From Polynucleobacter nymphae (lineage in GTDB: Bacteria > Pseudomonadota > Gammaproteobacteria > Burkholderiales > Burkholderiaceae), in NCBI RefSeq assembly GCF_018882155.1, contig NZ_JACVPA010000002.1, forward strand, positions 1 to 64,000: 64,000 bases of DNA. Direction: 5' to 3'. A program made the translations under genes and the position numbers. The notes below the pieces were generated by a model. It made no database searches, had not been told where the DNA came from, and worked only from the letters and a program-made list of their open reading frames with translations. Below are positions 1 through 7,610 of this stretch, in pieces; position 1 is the first letter of the stretch; the number at the start of each line of letters is the position of its first letter.

Positions 1-2
1 TT

Positions 3-230
3 GGATTACAGACCACCAGCACCCCAGGCACAAGTACCCAGAATCATCCAGAATCAACCTATGATGCTGCAATGATTTACTATAGAAAAACTCTCTCAAG
101 TAGTGGACCTAAATTGACAGCAGTTCAAGTGACTTGGAAAAGCTCTCAGAAGAAATTAAATCCTGGTGTCTTTACGGAAACGGCAAGCCTGAAAAATTTG
201 GCAAGAAACATAAAGAGCGCTAGAGCCTAA
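3..230 (+). CDS. C-terminal fragment of an unidentified protein
   Basis: The frame is open from the window edge to a TAA at 228-230, giving the last 75 residues of a protein whose start lies outside. The tail is polar, rich in Ser, Thr and Lys, with no recognisable motif. It ends convergently with the small gene at 227-406, overlapping it by four bases. No function can be assigned. Codon use looks like the neighbours, so it is probably a real gene end. Confidence 0.5.
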   Translation, partial: GLQTTSTPGTSTQNHPESTYDAAMIYYRKTLSSSGPKLTAVQVTWKSSQKKLNPGVFTETASLKNLARNIKSARA

Positions 231-406
231 TCCTCTGAATCTTCGCTACTATCATCTACCCGATATTCCACCTTCATTTTCTTTAAGACCGGCTGCAAAA
301 GCGCATTCTTATCTTTGGGGGATGGATCAGTTAAATAGCAATAGCCGTAAAAAGGAATTGGTTCTTTTTCAACGAGCTCGCGATCTTCAGTAGTAAAGGT
401 AGTCAT
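227..406 (-). CDS. Small acidic hypothetical protein (59 aa)
   Basis: This 59-codon frame starts with ATG at 406, preceded by a good ribosome-binding site (GGGAGA, about six bases upstream). The product is highly charged: it has a central FYGYCYL aromatic patch, then a Lys-rich stretch, and ends in an acidic Asp/Glu/Ser tail. There is no signal peptide or membrane segment. The family is not recognised. The clean ribosome-binding site and the convergent position make it a likely real small gene. Confidence 0.55.
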   Translation of the reverse strand: MTTFTTEDRELVEKEPIPFYGYCYLTDPSPKDKNALLQPVLKKMKVEYRVDDSSEDSED

Positions 407-618
407 CAGTTCTCTCCCTAAATTAATCGGTAATGGTTACCTATGGGCTGTTTGACCAAACCAACTACAACCAGTAGCAATTGGAATTAATCCACATATC
501 CCATAAGTAACTTGGATTTTTAAGGATTAAATATGACATTTCTATCGCAAGATAAAATATTTCTGAATAAATTTTAAGAGGTGAAATTGTCACATTTGAA
601 CTTGATATATAGCCCCCA

Positions 619-677
619 AATATGACAAAAATGATCAGAAAATTTCATAGAGATGTCACATGAAAGGTGGAGCATCA
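619..677 (+). repeat. 59-bp promoter module, copy 1
   Basis: This 59-bp stretch matches 7523-7581 without gaps, with only about seven differences. The first 19 bases are identical in both copies. It contains a PhoB-like box (642-659) and lies upstream of the small gene starting at 712, as copy 2 lies upstream of the Cdh-like gene. It is best read as a duplicated regulatory region rather than a mobile element. The rest of the gene-free stretch 407-618 is AT-rich, with single TGTCA-type half sites near 536 and 590 and no gene. Confidence 0.75.
642..659 (+). promoter_or_regulatory. PhoB-box-like direct repeat upstream of the 712 gene
   Basis: The sequence ATTTCATAGAGATGTCAC matches the E. coli Pho box consensus (CTGTCATAWAWCTGTCAY) at 13 of 18 positions. 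The second half site (TGTCAC) is perfect and lies 11 bases after the first. The match is moderate alone, but it is strengthened by its conservation in the second copy at 7546-7563 and by the much better box at 4918-4935. Confidence 0.55.
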
Positions 678-711
678 CTTTAAGTTCAATTTTAGATTGA
701 AGGAGAAGAAA

Positions 712-951
712 TTGCTAAATCAAAACCTCAGTGACAAAATTATTGACCTCAGAAGAAAGTCTGCTGAGTTTTATCAAAAGGCGGCATGGAATCAGCTGTT
801 AGCCCTAGATAACTATAGAGAAAATAACTTTATAGCGGCAGAGCATTTTGCGCAACTATCATTCGAAGATCAGATGAATGCCATGGAATATGCAGAATTA
901 GCGGATGCTGAATTTAGTTTGCATCTCGATTTGGAGCTTGAAGAATCTTGA
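712..951 (+). CDS. Small hypothetical helical protein (79 aa)
   Basis: A TTG start at 712 is preferred because AAGGAG (700-705) sits six bases upstream. The longer GTG start at 667 would lie inside the conserved regulatory repeat. The product is a short, mostly helical protein with a very acidic C-terminus (LDLELEES). It has no signal peptide and no recognised domain. It opens a transcription unit: its TGA overlaps the TTG start of the SRPBCC gene (TTGA at 948-951), which suggests translational coupling. The PhoB-like box just upstream suggests induction under phosphate limitation. Function unknown. Confidence 0.6.
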   Translation: MLNQNLSDKIIDLRRKSAEFYQKAAWNQLLALDNYRENNFIAAEHFAQLSFEDQMNAMEYAELADAEFSLHLDLELEES

Positions 952-1556
952 GCAGCAAAGATATATCCTTGAAGCTGCGCTTTGCTACTCTCAAACGATG
1001 TGTACTCCTATTCTTTTTGGTAGGGTATGAAACTTGTTTTCCAATCACTGAGATCGCTCCCTATGATTTGCAGGTTTTTGTAGAAAAATCAGCTGCTGGT
1101 TTTAAGGTGCAAGCTAGCTACATTTCTCCAGTCAGTCAGTGTGAGGCATATACCTTTTTGACCGATTATGAAGATGTAAAAACGATTCCAGGAATTGTTG
1201 AATCTAAAGTGCGTAGAAGGAATGGCAATAGGGTGACTGTAGAAAGACTAATTGAGGAGCGAATTTTATTATTCCCTATTCGGCTAAGGTCTGAAGTTGA
1301 GTTTACGGAGCTGCCAAATCAGGGCTTAAATTTTATTCAGACCAAAGGAAGTAACAAGGCCTACGCAGGAACATGGAGACTGCAAACCAATGAGAAGGGT
1401 GTCTTGGTGCGATATGCCAGCATCATCGAGCCAGACTCTGTAATTCCTAACTGGGCTATAGAGTATTTCATGAAAAATAATATACGACGTAGTTTTGAAA
1501 TGATGGCCGAAGGCATGGAGCGCAATCGAGAGGATCTGAGTTTAGCCTGTAGGTAG
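948..1556 (+). CDS. SRPBCC/START-like lipid- or ligand-binding protein
   Basis: About 202 residues. The N-terminal hydrophobic stretch (residues 15-30, VLLFFLVGYETCF) looks like an export signal or anchor. The rest resembles the SRPBCC (polyketide cyclase/START) fold: an opening beta segment, a helix around TFLTDYEDVKTIPGI (a typical helix-grip motif), beta strands, and a long C-terminal helix. Such proteins bind hydrophobic ligands, including lipids. The TTG start is coupled to the preceding stop codon. It is convergent with the psd-like gene, seven bases away. The neighbourhood suggests a role in envelope lipid handling, but the ligand is unknown. Confidence 0.65.
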   Translation: MSSKDISLKLRFATLKRCVLLFFLVGYETCFPITEIAPYDLQVFVEKSAAGFKVQASYISPVSQCEAYTFLTDYEDVKTIPGIVESKVRRRNGNRVTVERLIEERILLFPIRLRSEVEFTELPNQGLNFIQTKGSNKAYAGTWRLQTNEKGVLVRYASIIEPDSVIPNWAIEYFMKNNIRRSFEMMAEGMERNREDLSLACR

Positions 1557-1563
1557 TTGATGG

Positions 1564-2448
1564 CTATTTAGAGTATTCGAATAAAGCTTCGCCCATATGA
1601 ATGTTGTCTCCTAAATTTAAGCTTGAAAGTAATTGATAATTTTCTGGGGCAAAAACAATAATAGTAGAGCCATGCTGAAACCAACCTAACTCTTCACCAC
1701 GCTTGACGCTAGCATCGCAGGTAATTTCTTGGGGGCCTTGGTAGCCAAGATGGAGTAGTACGTTAATGCAGTGCAAGCGAATGCTAGCTACCAGTATGGC
1801 AGCTACAGGCACTAAAGTCAGGATGCTTTTTTCTATTCCTTCATTTGAGTGATTTAATTCACATTCGATCACAGCCCTTTCATTTTTGCAGAAGAGACGT
1901 TCAATGCGCTTTAAGGCAATGGGGTTAACATTCCAGGTATCACCTGAGATATACGTAATTTTTTTAATTTGCATCGCAGCTGGAGCATGGAACCGGTGAT
2001 ACATGCTTGAAGTGAGTCGCAAGGTTACATACTCACAACCTTCATAGCTCAAAGCCAAACTCTTATTTGGTATCAGGTCATTCAAGGCATAAGGAAAGCC
2101 CTTAGCTTGAAAAATTTCTCCATTACTCACTTTTCCGGATGCGCCAATAAGAGCATCACAGGGACTCACTAGATATCTTGAGTCCTGATTGATCGGCCTT
2201 GCGTGTGGCTTGAGCTCGCGTGTAAAGCATGCATGCATACTCTTAAAGCTCTGATTTTTTGCCTCAGATAAATCAAGTGCAGAAAAGAATTTCCAAATCT
2301 GTATGGAAATATAGGCCACAACTGGATTTTCAATTTGACTAAACCAGCCAATAAAGCGAGTAAGCGTATTACGAGGAATGCGATTTGTCAGAAGAAAATT
2401 GAGATCTTCCTGGGATAAGATATTTTGGATGGTTTTTTTCATTGACAT
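1564..2448 (-). CDS. psd: Phosphatidylserine decarboxylase family protein
   Basis: Psd enzymes convert phosphatidylserine to phosphatidylethanolamine after self-cleavage that creates a pyruvoyl group. At 294 residues the length fits the family. The expected triad is visible: Asp98 in SPCDAL, His151/His154 in YHRFHAP, and Ser261 in HGST (classically LGST), the self-cleavage site. SPCDAL departs from the usual PADG. The start may be ATG 2448 or ATG 2443; neither has a clear ribosome-binding site. It is divergent from the aminotransferase at 2503, sharing a 54-bp gap with a Pho-like palindrome. Since Burkholderiaceae normally carry a housekeeping psd elsewhere, this may be a specialised paralogue (inference). 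Confidence 0.85.
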   Translation of the reverse strand: MSMKKTIQNILSQEDLNFLLTNRIPRNTLTRFIGWFSQIENPVVAYISIQIWKFFSALDLSEAKNQSFKSMHACFTRELKPHARPINQDSRYLVSPCDALIGASGKVSNGEIFQAKGFPYALNDLIPNKSLALSYEGCEYVTLRLTSSMYHRFHAPAAMQIKKITYISGDTWNVNPIALKRIERLFCKNERAVIECELNHSNEGIEKSILTLVPVAAILVASIRLHCINVLLHLGYQGPQEITCDASVKRGEELGWFQHGSTIIVFAPENYQLLSSLNLGDNIHMGEALFEYSK

Positions 2449-2460
2449 AATTGTGTCAAA
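2443..2460 (+). promoter_or_regulatory. Possible palindromic PhoB-like site between psd and aminotransferase
   Basis: TTGACATAATTGTGTCAA is a near-symmetrical inverted repeat (TTGACA/TGTCAA). Read as a Pho box it matches 13 of 18 consensus positions on the plus strand and 12 on the minus strand. It overlaps the proposed psd start codon and lies 42 bases before the aminotransferase ATG. It could serve both genes, but this is weaker than the other boxes. Confidence 0.35.
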
Positions 2461-2502
2461 TAAATGAAGTAAAAGTGTAAAGAAAGAATAATCGGAGCAT
2501 AT

Positions 2503-4161
2503 ATGGATGGTTGGGTCGCATTAAGTATATTCGGTGCAGTCTTTGGAGTATGGATTGTTAAAAAGGCCTATACAAGATTACAGCTATCGAAGGCTAAGCA
2601 TCCTTCCTTATCTGGTCACTCACGTATGGCAAAGAGGGTGGCTCGTTTAATTCCCTTTTACTCTTTTAATCGAGATTCTTTTTTTAAAGTTGATGGGGCG
2701 CCAGATAACATCTCATCTTCAAGAGAAACTGGTTTTATGCGTTTATCGCATGTCTACCGGGAGCGTTTCGCAAAATCAATTAGCCTGACAAATGAAGCGG
2801 CACAAAATATCTCTGATTTGCAGTTTACAGGGAGGTATCGCGTACCCTTTCAATTTAGCTCTTTTGTAAGCGAGCACTTGAAATCAGGCAGCTTTATGGC
2901 GTCTTCATCTGGGGTTACGTTGACTGATTTGGATGGCAATACTTTTTATGATTTAACTGGATCATATGGCGTCAATGTTCTGGGGTATGACTTTTATAAA
3001 AAATCTATTGAAGATGGTGCTAAACGTGTTGCTGAGCTTGGACCTGTTTTGGGCTTTTATCACCCAATCGTTGCAGACAATGTAAAGCGGCTGAAAGCTA
3101 TTTCCGGACTAGATGAAATATCCTTTCATATGTCTGGCACAGAGGCTGTTATGCAGGCGGTAAGGCTAGCCCGATATCACACTAAGCGAAGCCATGTAGT
3201 CCGTTTTAATGGCGCTTATCACGGTTGGTGGGAAGACGTTCAGCCAGGGATTGGGAATCCACTTCCACCTAGGGAGACCTACACACTAAAAGAGGTTGAC
3301 CAAGACACCTTACGTGTTCTGCGTAATCGTAAAAATATTGCCTGTGTTTTAGTAAATCCACTACAGGCAATGCATCCCAACAAAGGGGCGCCTGGCGACT
3401 CATCCCTATTAGATAGTTCACGAAAAGCCCATTATGACCGTGATGCATATACCAAATGGCTTCAAGATTTAAGAAAAGTCTGCACGGAGAATGGAATTGT
3501 TCTGATTTTTGATGAGGTTTTTGTGGGATTTCGTTTGGCTCAGGGTGGCGCCCAAGAATACTTTGGCGTACGGGCCGACATGGTGACTTACGGTAAAACC
3601 TTAGGCGGTGGTCTACCAATTGGCGTAGTGTGCGGATTAGGTCATCTCATGAAGCGGTTTAGGGATGAAAAACCAGCTGACATCTGTTTTGCAAGGGGTA
3701 CATTTAACTCACACCCTTACGTAATGGGAGCGATGCAAGTATTTTTAGAGCAACTTGAGACTCCAGAAATTCAAAAAATGTATGTGGATTTAGATGATAT
3801 TTGGAATCACCGCGCTAATCGCTTTAATGAAAAATTGATTTCATTGGACTTGCCGGTGAGGGTTGCCAACATGTCTAGTATTTGGACTGTGTATTTCACT
3901 GAGCCAAGCCGTTACAACTGGATGTTTCAGTACTACCTAAAAGAGCAAGGTCTAGCGCTTAGCTGGATTGGTACAGGAAGATTTATTTTCAGCCTCAACT
4001 ATAGTGATTCAGATATGCAAGCTGTTCTAGATCGTTTCATTGCCGCAGCCCAGTCTATGAAGCAGGATGCTTGGTGGTGGAATGGAAATGGTCTGAGCAA
4101 TAAAGCGATTAAACGACAAATCATCAAAGAGATGCTGTTTAGAAAAAGCATCTCCCATTAA
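2503..4161 (+). CDS. Membrane-anchored class III PLP aminotransferase (GSA aminomutase-like)
   Basis: 552 residues. Residues 4-20 form one hydrophobic segment followed by Lys/Arg, an N-terminal membrane anchor facing the cytoplasm. Residues about 100-530 resemble glutamate-1-semialdehyde aminomutases and related class III aminotransferases: SGTEAVM (phosphate binding), FNGAYHGW, FDEVFVGFR with Asp337 contacting the PLP ring, and GKTLGGGLPIG with Lys365 as the Schiff-base lysine. True HemL is about 430 residues and soluble, so the anchor and the roughly 100-residue N-terminal extension argue for another substrate, perhaps a lipid-linked or envelope amine. ATG 2503 has CGGAG upstream. It lies within the Pho-box island between psd and the Mpo1-like gene. 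The substrate cannot be read from sequence. Confidence 0.8.
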   Translation: MDGWVALSIFGAVFGVWIVKKAYTRLQLSKAKHPSLSGHSRMAKRVARLIPFYSFNRDSFFKVDGAPDNISSSRETGFMRLSHVYRERFAKSISLTNEAAQNISDLQFTGRYRVPFQFSSFVSEHLKSGSFMASSSGVTLTDLDGNTFYDLTGSYGVNVLGYDFYKKSIEDGAKRVAELGPVLGFYHPIVADNVKRLKAISGLDEISFHMSGTEAVMQAVRLARYHTKRSHVVRFNGAYHGWWEDVQPGIGNPLPPRETYTLKEVDQDTLRVLRNRKNIACVLVNPLQAMHPNKGAPGDSSLLDSSRKAHYDRDAYTKWLQDLRKVCTENGIVLIFDEVFVGFRLAQGGAQEYFGVRADMVTYGKTLGGGLPIGVVCGLGHLMKRFRDEKPADICFARGTFNSHPYVMGAMQVFLEQLETPEIQKMYVDLDDIWNHRANRFNEKLISLDLPVRVANMSSIWTVYFTEPSRYNWMFQYYLKEQGLALSWIGTGRFIFSLNYSDSDMQAVLDRFIAAAQSMKQDAWWWNGNGLSNKAIKRQIIKEMLFRKSISH

Positions 4162-4168
4162 TTAGACG

Positions 4169-4813
4169 CTAGGAATTGATTGAGCTCAGATTTTCTTCAC
4201 TGATTTCAAGGTGCTCCATCGGATCAATCAGCTGCCCCCGCAATAAATACAATGGCGCGGTTGCATATATTTTGGCATCGTGGAATGGGTCTGTGAGAAT
4301 TTTTGTCATCCACGCTAAGGCAGCCTCAACATCGTGAATGAAAAAGAGGTGGAAGGTGCGGAAAAGCACGCCGCCAACGCCAAGCCAAAGCCATAAAAGA
4401 CCAGTTTGCCGAATAAATCCTTCAGTATTGGTAAAAGTATTTAAGGCAACAAATTTTTGTAAGAGGACTGGGTTGGCATAAACCAGTGCTGGAATTGCTG
4501 CCCAAATTGCCAAAAGAACAACTTTTCTATTTAGGTTATAGCCAACCTTGATTTCTTCTTTATATTCATGCGAGGCTTTATTGACCTCATCGTAACCTTT
4601 TGGCTCAAAAAAGAAATGGCCGCTTTGACGGGTAGTCATGGCGACCAACCAAGCCAGTAGTGAAGCTGCAATCGGATCGGTAAACAGTAAAAAGTAGGCA
4701 GTTAAGAAACTCAGGGCGCTAACAAAGTGAAGAGATTGATTGATCCTGCTGTGGTGATAATAGCGATGATCATCCCAGCGCTGTTTTTTAACGGTTTCAA
4801 GAAAATGAATCAA
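4169..4813 (-). CDS. Mpo1/DUF962-like multi-pass membrane protein
   Basis: A TTG start at 4813 is preferred because AGAGGA precedes it by seven bases; a longer frame could start with TTG at 4852. There are about four hydrophobic segments. The pattern RINQSLH near the N-terminus and SGHFFFEP after the second segment resembles the DUF962 family. Yeast Mpo1 of that family is an iron-dependent dioxygenase in 2-hydroxy fatty acid breakdown. A divergent Pho-box-like site (4885-4902, minus strand) lies upstream. The His-rich segments near membrane surfaces are consistent with a metal-dependent lipid enzyme. The family assignment is by eye and moderate. Confidence 0.5.
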   Translation of the reverse strand: MIHFLETVKKQRWDDHRYYHHSRINQSLHFVSALSFLTAYFLLFTDPIAASLLAWLVAMTTRQSGHFFFEPKGYDEVNKASHEYKEEIKVGYNLNRKVVLLAIWAAIPALVYANPVLLQKFVALNTFTNTEGFIRQTGLLWLWLGVGGVLFRTFHLFFIHDVEAALAWMTKILTDPFHDAKIYATAPLYLLRGQLIDPMEHLEISEENLSSINS

Positions 4814-4884
4814 TTTAGAGTCCTCTTTACATTTGAGTTTTACATTACACAATTATGAATCTAACCAATATTTACATTTTTTTT

Positions 4885-4902
4885 GTTACAGTTTTATGTA
4901 AT
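4885..4902 (-). promoter_or_regulatory. PhoB-box-like site facing the Mpo1-like gene
   Basis: On the minus strand this reads ATTACATAAAACTGTAAC, matching 14 of 18 Pho box consensus positions. It lies 15 bases from the stronger box on the opposite strand, so the two divergent genes each have their own correctly oriented site. An AT-rich stretch that could hold a -10 (AAATATT) follows at suitable distance. Confidence 0.55.
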
Positions 4903-4917
4903 AAATAAAAATTTATG

Positions 4918-4935
4918 ATGTCATAAAACTGTTAT
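4918..4935 (+). promoter_or_regulatory. Strong PhoB box upstream of the glycosyltransferase
   Basis: ATGTCATAAAACTGTTAT matches the Pho box consensus at 16 of 18 positions, with both half sites 11 bases apart. A possible -10 (GAATACT, about 4947-4953) follows at the usual spacing. That would put the transcript start very close to the ATG at 4960, which has no visible ribosome-binding site, so the message may be nearly leaderless. Confidence 0.75.
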
Positions 4936-4959
4936 GTTCTTCAAGAATACTCAGCATCA

Positions 4960-6201
4960 ATGAGATTAAATACTCCGGAAATAAGCAGCACTAAAAAACT
5001 GAATGCCTCAGTAAAGCTTGCTATTGTTACGGAAACTTATCCTCCAGAGATTAATGGGGTAGCTAGCACAATAGCTCGGTTTATAAACGGCTTAGCGAAA
5101 CTGGGGCATGACATTACGCTTATCCGACCACGTCAGGGCTCAAAAGATATACCCAAAACAGAATCTAATTTTAAAGAAATACTGACATTCGGAGTGCCTA
5201 TACCGGGCTATAGCTCACTAAGAATGGGCCTCCCACAAAAAAATATGTTGTTAAAAAAATGGTCATCTGATAGACCAAGTCTTGTCCATATTGTTACTGA
5301 AGGCCCTCTGGGCTGGTCGGCCCTTGAGGCTGCTAAAAAATTAAACATTCCTGTTTGTTCTGATTTCCGCACAAATTTTGATGCTTACTCAACGCACTAC
5401 GGATTAAGTTTCCTAAAAAGTCCTATTCAAAGGTATCTACGTTATTTTCATAACAATAGCAACTTCACAATGGTGCCAACCCAAGATCTCAAAAATCAGT
5501 TACTCAGCAATGGTTTTGAAAGGCTCAGAGTAATCGCAAGAGGAATTGATACTGAATTATTTAATCCAACAAAACGTTGTCATGAATTGCGAGAGCAATG
5601 GGGAATTCGGGATGATCAAAGGGTAGTCATATATGTTGGTAGATTTGCTTCTGAGAAAAATCTACAGGTCACTGTAGATACCTTTAAAGCAATGTTGCAA
5701 GTAGATCCAAATCTTAAAATGGTGTGGGTAGGCGATGGTCCTGAAAAAGGCGCTTTAAAGTTGAGCTGTCCTAATAGTATTTTTGTGGGCATGCAGACTG
5801 GAGAGGCTCTTGCAAAACATTATGCTAGTGGAGATATCTTTCTATTTTCCAGCCTGAGTGAAACATTTGGAAATGTGACGCTCGAGGCAATGGCTAGTGG
5901 CTTAGCTGTTTTAGCATATGATTACGCAGCAGCGCGTCAATATATTGACCATGGCGTCAATGGTTTTGTAGCCACTCCACATGATGCGAAATCGTTTATT
6001 GCACGAGGTCTTGAGCTCTTAAGCGATGATCTTGAAATTCAAAAATTGAGAACGCATGCAAGGCAAACAACCTTAGATATCTCATGGGAGAATGTCACAA
6101 AAAAATTAGAAGACAATTATCATGATTTACTGCTAAATTCACATTTAAAAGATAAGTCGTCTTCAGCAATTACATTAAGAGAAATTTTTATTAAGCAATG
6201 A
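4960..6201 (+). CDS. GT4-family glycosyltransferase, probable glycolipid synthase
   Basis: 413 residues with GT-B fold landmarks. The N-terminal domain opens with TETYPPEINGVAST, where the glycine-rich loop binds the nucleotide sugar. The C-terminal domain has VIYVGRFASEKN, WVGDGPE and the EX7E-type motif ETFGNVTLEAMASG. The N-terminal signature is shared with MgtA-type mannosyltransferases and with diacylglycerol glycosyltransferases such as SqdX and Agt, which make phosphorus-free glycolipids during phosphate starvation. The strong Pho box and the overlapping LplT-like gene (ATGA) favour a lipid acceptor. The sugar donor is unknown. There is no signal peptide, so a peripheral cytoplasmic-face enzyme is expected. 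Confidence 0.8.
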   Translation: MRLNTPEISSTKKLNASVKLAIVTETYPPEINGVASTIARFINGLAKLGHDITLIRPRQGSKDIPKTESNFKEILTFGVPIPGYSSLRMGLPQKNMLLKKWSSDRPSLVHIVTEGPLGWSALEAAKKLNIPVCSDFRTNFDAYSTHYGLSFLKSPIQRYLRYFHNNSNFTMVPTQDLKNQLLSNGFERLRVIARGIDTELFNPTKRCHELREQWGIRDDQRVVIYVGRFASEKNLQVTVDTFKAMLQVDPNLKMVWVGDGPEKGALKLSCPNSIFVGMQTGEALAKHYASGDIFLFSSLSETFGNVTLEAMASGLAVLAYDYAAARQYIDHGVNGFVATPHDAKSFIARGLELLSDDLEIQKLRTHARQTTLDISWENVTKKLEDNYHDLLLNSHLKDKSSSAITLREIFIKQ

Positions 6202-7496
6202 ATCGTATTTTTTATACGGTTGCATTTTCACAATTTTTATCATCACTCGCTGATAACGCATTATTAATAGTATCCATTGCTCTATTGGTTTCAATGCAAG
6301 AGCCTGATTGGGTATCCCCGTTACTGAAAATCGCCTTTGTAGTTCCTTATGTTCTTTTTGCTCCATTTGTAGGAGCTTTTGCAGACTCCAGGCCTAAAGG
6401 CCAAGTCATGTTGATTTCTAACGTACTTAAAGCCGGTGGTTGTGGCCTGATGCTTGTTGGGATGCACCCATTATTAGGATATGGCATTGTTGGCATTGGC
6501 GCATCACTATATGCGCCTGCAAAATATGGAATTTTGACTGAGCTACTCCCAGCAGATAAGTTGGTAGCGGCAAATGGCTGGATGGAAGGCCTCATTATTG
6601 CTTCTATTATTTTTGGAACTTTATTGGGGGGCTTTTTGATCAGTGATTTACTACGGCACTTTTTTCAGCAATATACCCAAGATTTTATTGGAGGAGCGAT
6701 ATTGCCCACTATAGTGCCGTCGCTGTCTTTAATTTTGATCATTTATATGATGGCTGCCTTGCTCAATATACCCCTCTTAAAGATAGGATTCCACTACCAA
6801 AAACTGAACCTTCATTGCGGTAATCTAGTGAGAGAATTTTTAACATGCTTTGCGGGCTTGTGGCGTGACCGGCTAGGTAAACTTTCTTTAACTGTTACCA
6901 CCCTATTTTGGGGGGCTGGAGCTACCTTGCAATTCATCATGTTGAAATGGGCTGAATATGCCTTGCATATGAATCTTTCAGAGAGTGCTGCATTACAAGC
7001 AGTTTCTGCAATCGGTGTTGCCGGGGGAGCAGTTTATGCAGCTTGTAAAGTTTCTCTTAGGCGATCCACCAGTGTATTACCTTGTGGAGCTCTGATGGGC
7101 TTGGTAGTCTGTTTAATGGGTATGTATAGCGATGAGCTTTTACCGCCAATCGTGCTCTTCCAAATTTACTCAATTCAATTCACATTAAATGATTTACCAG
7201 CTTATTTTTTATTGATGCTTTTAGGCTGGTTGTCGGGATATTTTGTGGTTCCGATGAATGCTTTATTACAACATCGGGGGCATGCATTGATGCCAACTGG
7301 CCAATCAATTGCTGTTCAAGGCTTTAGTGAAAACTTGGCAGTATTGTTTATGCTTCTCGTTTACTCAATTCTCTTATGGCTAGATCTTAGCTTGCCAGTC
7401 ATCATTATCGGTTTTGGAGCAACTGTTTTTTTAGCTATGCTATTGATTATGTATCAACATTTCACAGCTATCTATTTAGAGCAATGGGAAGTTTAG
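6198..7496 (+). CDS. lplT: LplT-like lysophospholipid transporter (MFS)
   Basis: 432 residues with about 12 hydrophobic segments and no cleavable signal. The start FSQFLSSLADNALLIVSIALL and the loop GASLYAPAKYGILTELLP are typical of LplT, which flips lysophospholipids across the inner membrane for reacylation. In E. coli lplT is coupled to the acyltransferase aas; here it is coupled to a glycosyltransferase through an ATGA overlap, with no acyltransferase nearby. The cargo may therefore be a lysolipid or a glycolipid (inference). Transcription probably comes from the Pho box at 4918. Confidence 0.85.
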   Translation: MNRIFYTVAFSQFLSSLADNALLIVSIALLVSMQEPDWVSPLLKIAFVVPYVLFAPFVGAFADSRPKGQVMLISNVLKAGGCGLMLVGMHPLLGYGIVGIGASLYAPAKYGILTELLPADKLVAANGWMEGLIIASIIFGTLLGGFLISDLLRHFFQQYTQDFIGGAILPTIVPSLSLILIIYMMAALLNIPLLKIGFHYQKLNLHCGNLVREFLTCFAGLWRDRLGKLSLTVTTLFWGAGATLQFIMLKWAEYALHMNLSESAALQAVSAIGVAGGAVYAACKVSLRRSTSVLPCGALMGLVVCLMGMYSDELLPPIVLFQIYSIQFTLNDLPAYFLLMLLGWLSGYFVVPMNALLQHRGHALMPTGQSIAVQGFSENLAVLFMLLVYSILLWLDLSLPVIIIGFGATVFLAMLLIMYQHFTAIYLEQWEV

Positions 7497-7522
7497 AGTA
7501 TTAGTCCAATATACATACTTTC

Positions 7523-7581
7523 AATATGACAAAAATGATCAAAAACATTCATAAAGATGTCACATGAAAAGTAGAACATCA
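7523..7581 (+). repeat. 59-bp promoter module, copy 2
   Basis: Second copy of the module at 619-677, aligned without gaps and with about seven differences. It spans the 114-bp gap between the LplT-like and Cdh-like genes and includes a PhoB-like box. The conservation covers the box and about 20 bases on its upstream side (TATGACAAAAATGATCA), so more than PhoB binding may be conserved. Confidence 0.75.
7546..7563 (+). promoter_or_regulatory. PhoB-box-like direct repeat upstream of the Cdh-like gene
   Basis: CATTCATAAAGATGTCAC matches the Pho box consensus at 14 of 18 positions, with a perfect second half site. The ATG at 7611 lies 47 bases downstream, leaving room for a -10 element and a leader with an AGGG ribosome-binding site. 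Confidence 0.6.
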
Positions 7582-7610
7582 AAATCTAGTTTAATTTTTA
7601 GGGTTAAAAG

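Noticed and set aside
667..711. GTG at 667 as start of the small gene ending at 951
   Set aside because: It lies in the conserved regulatory repeat and lacks a ribosome-binding site, while TTG 712 has AAGGAG at ideal spacing.
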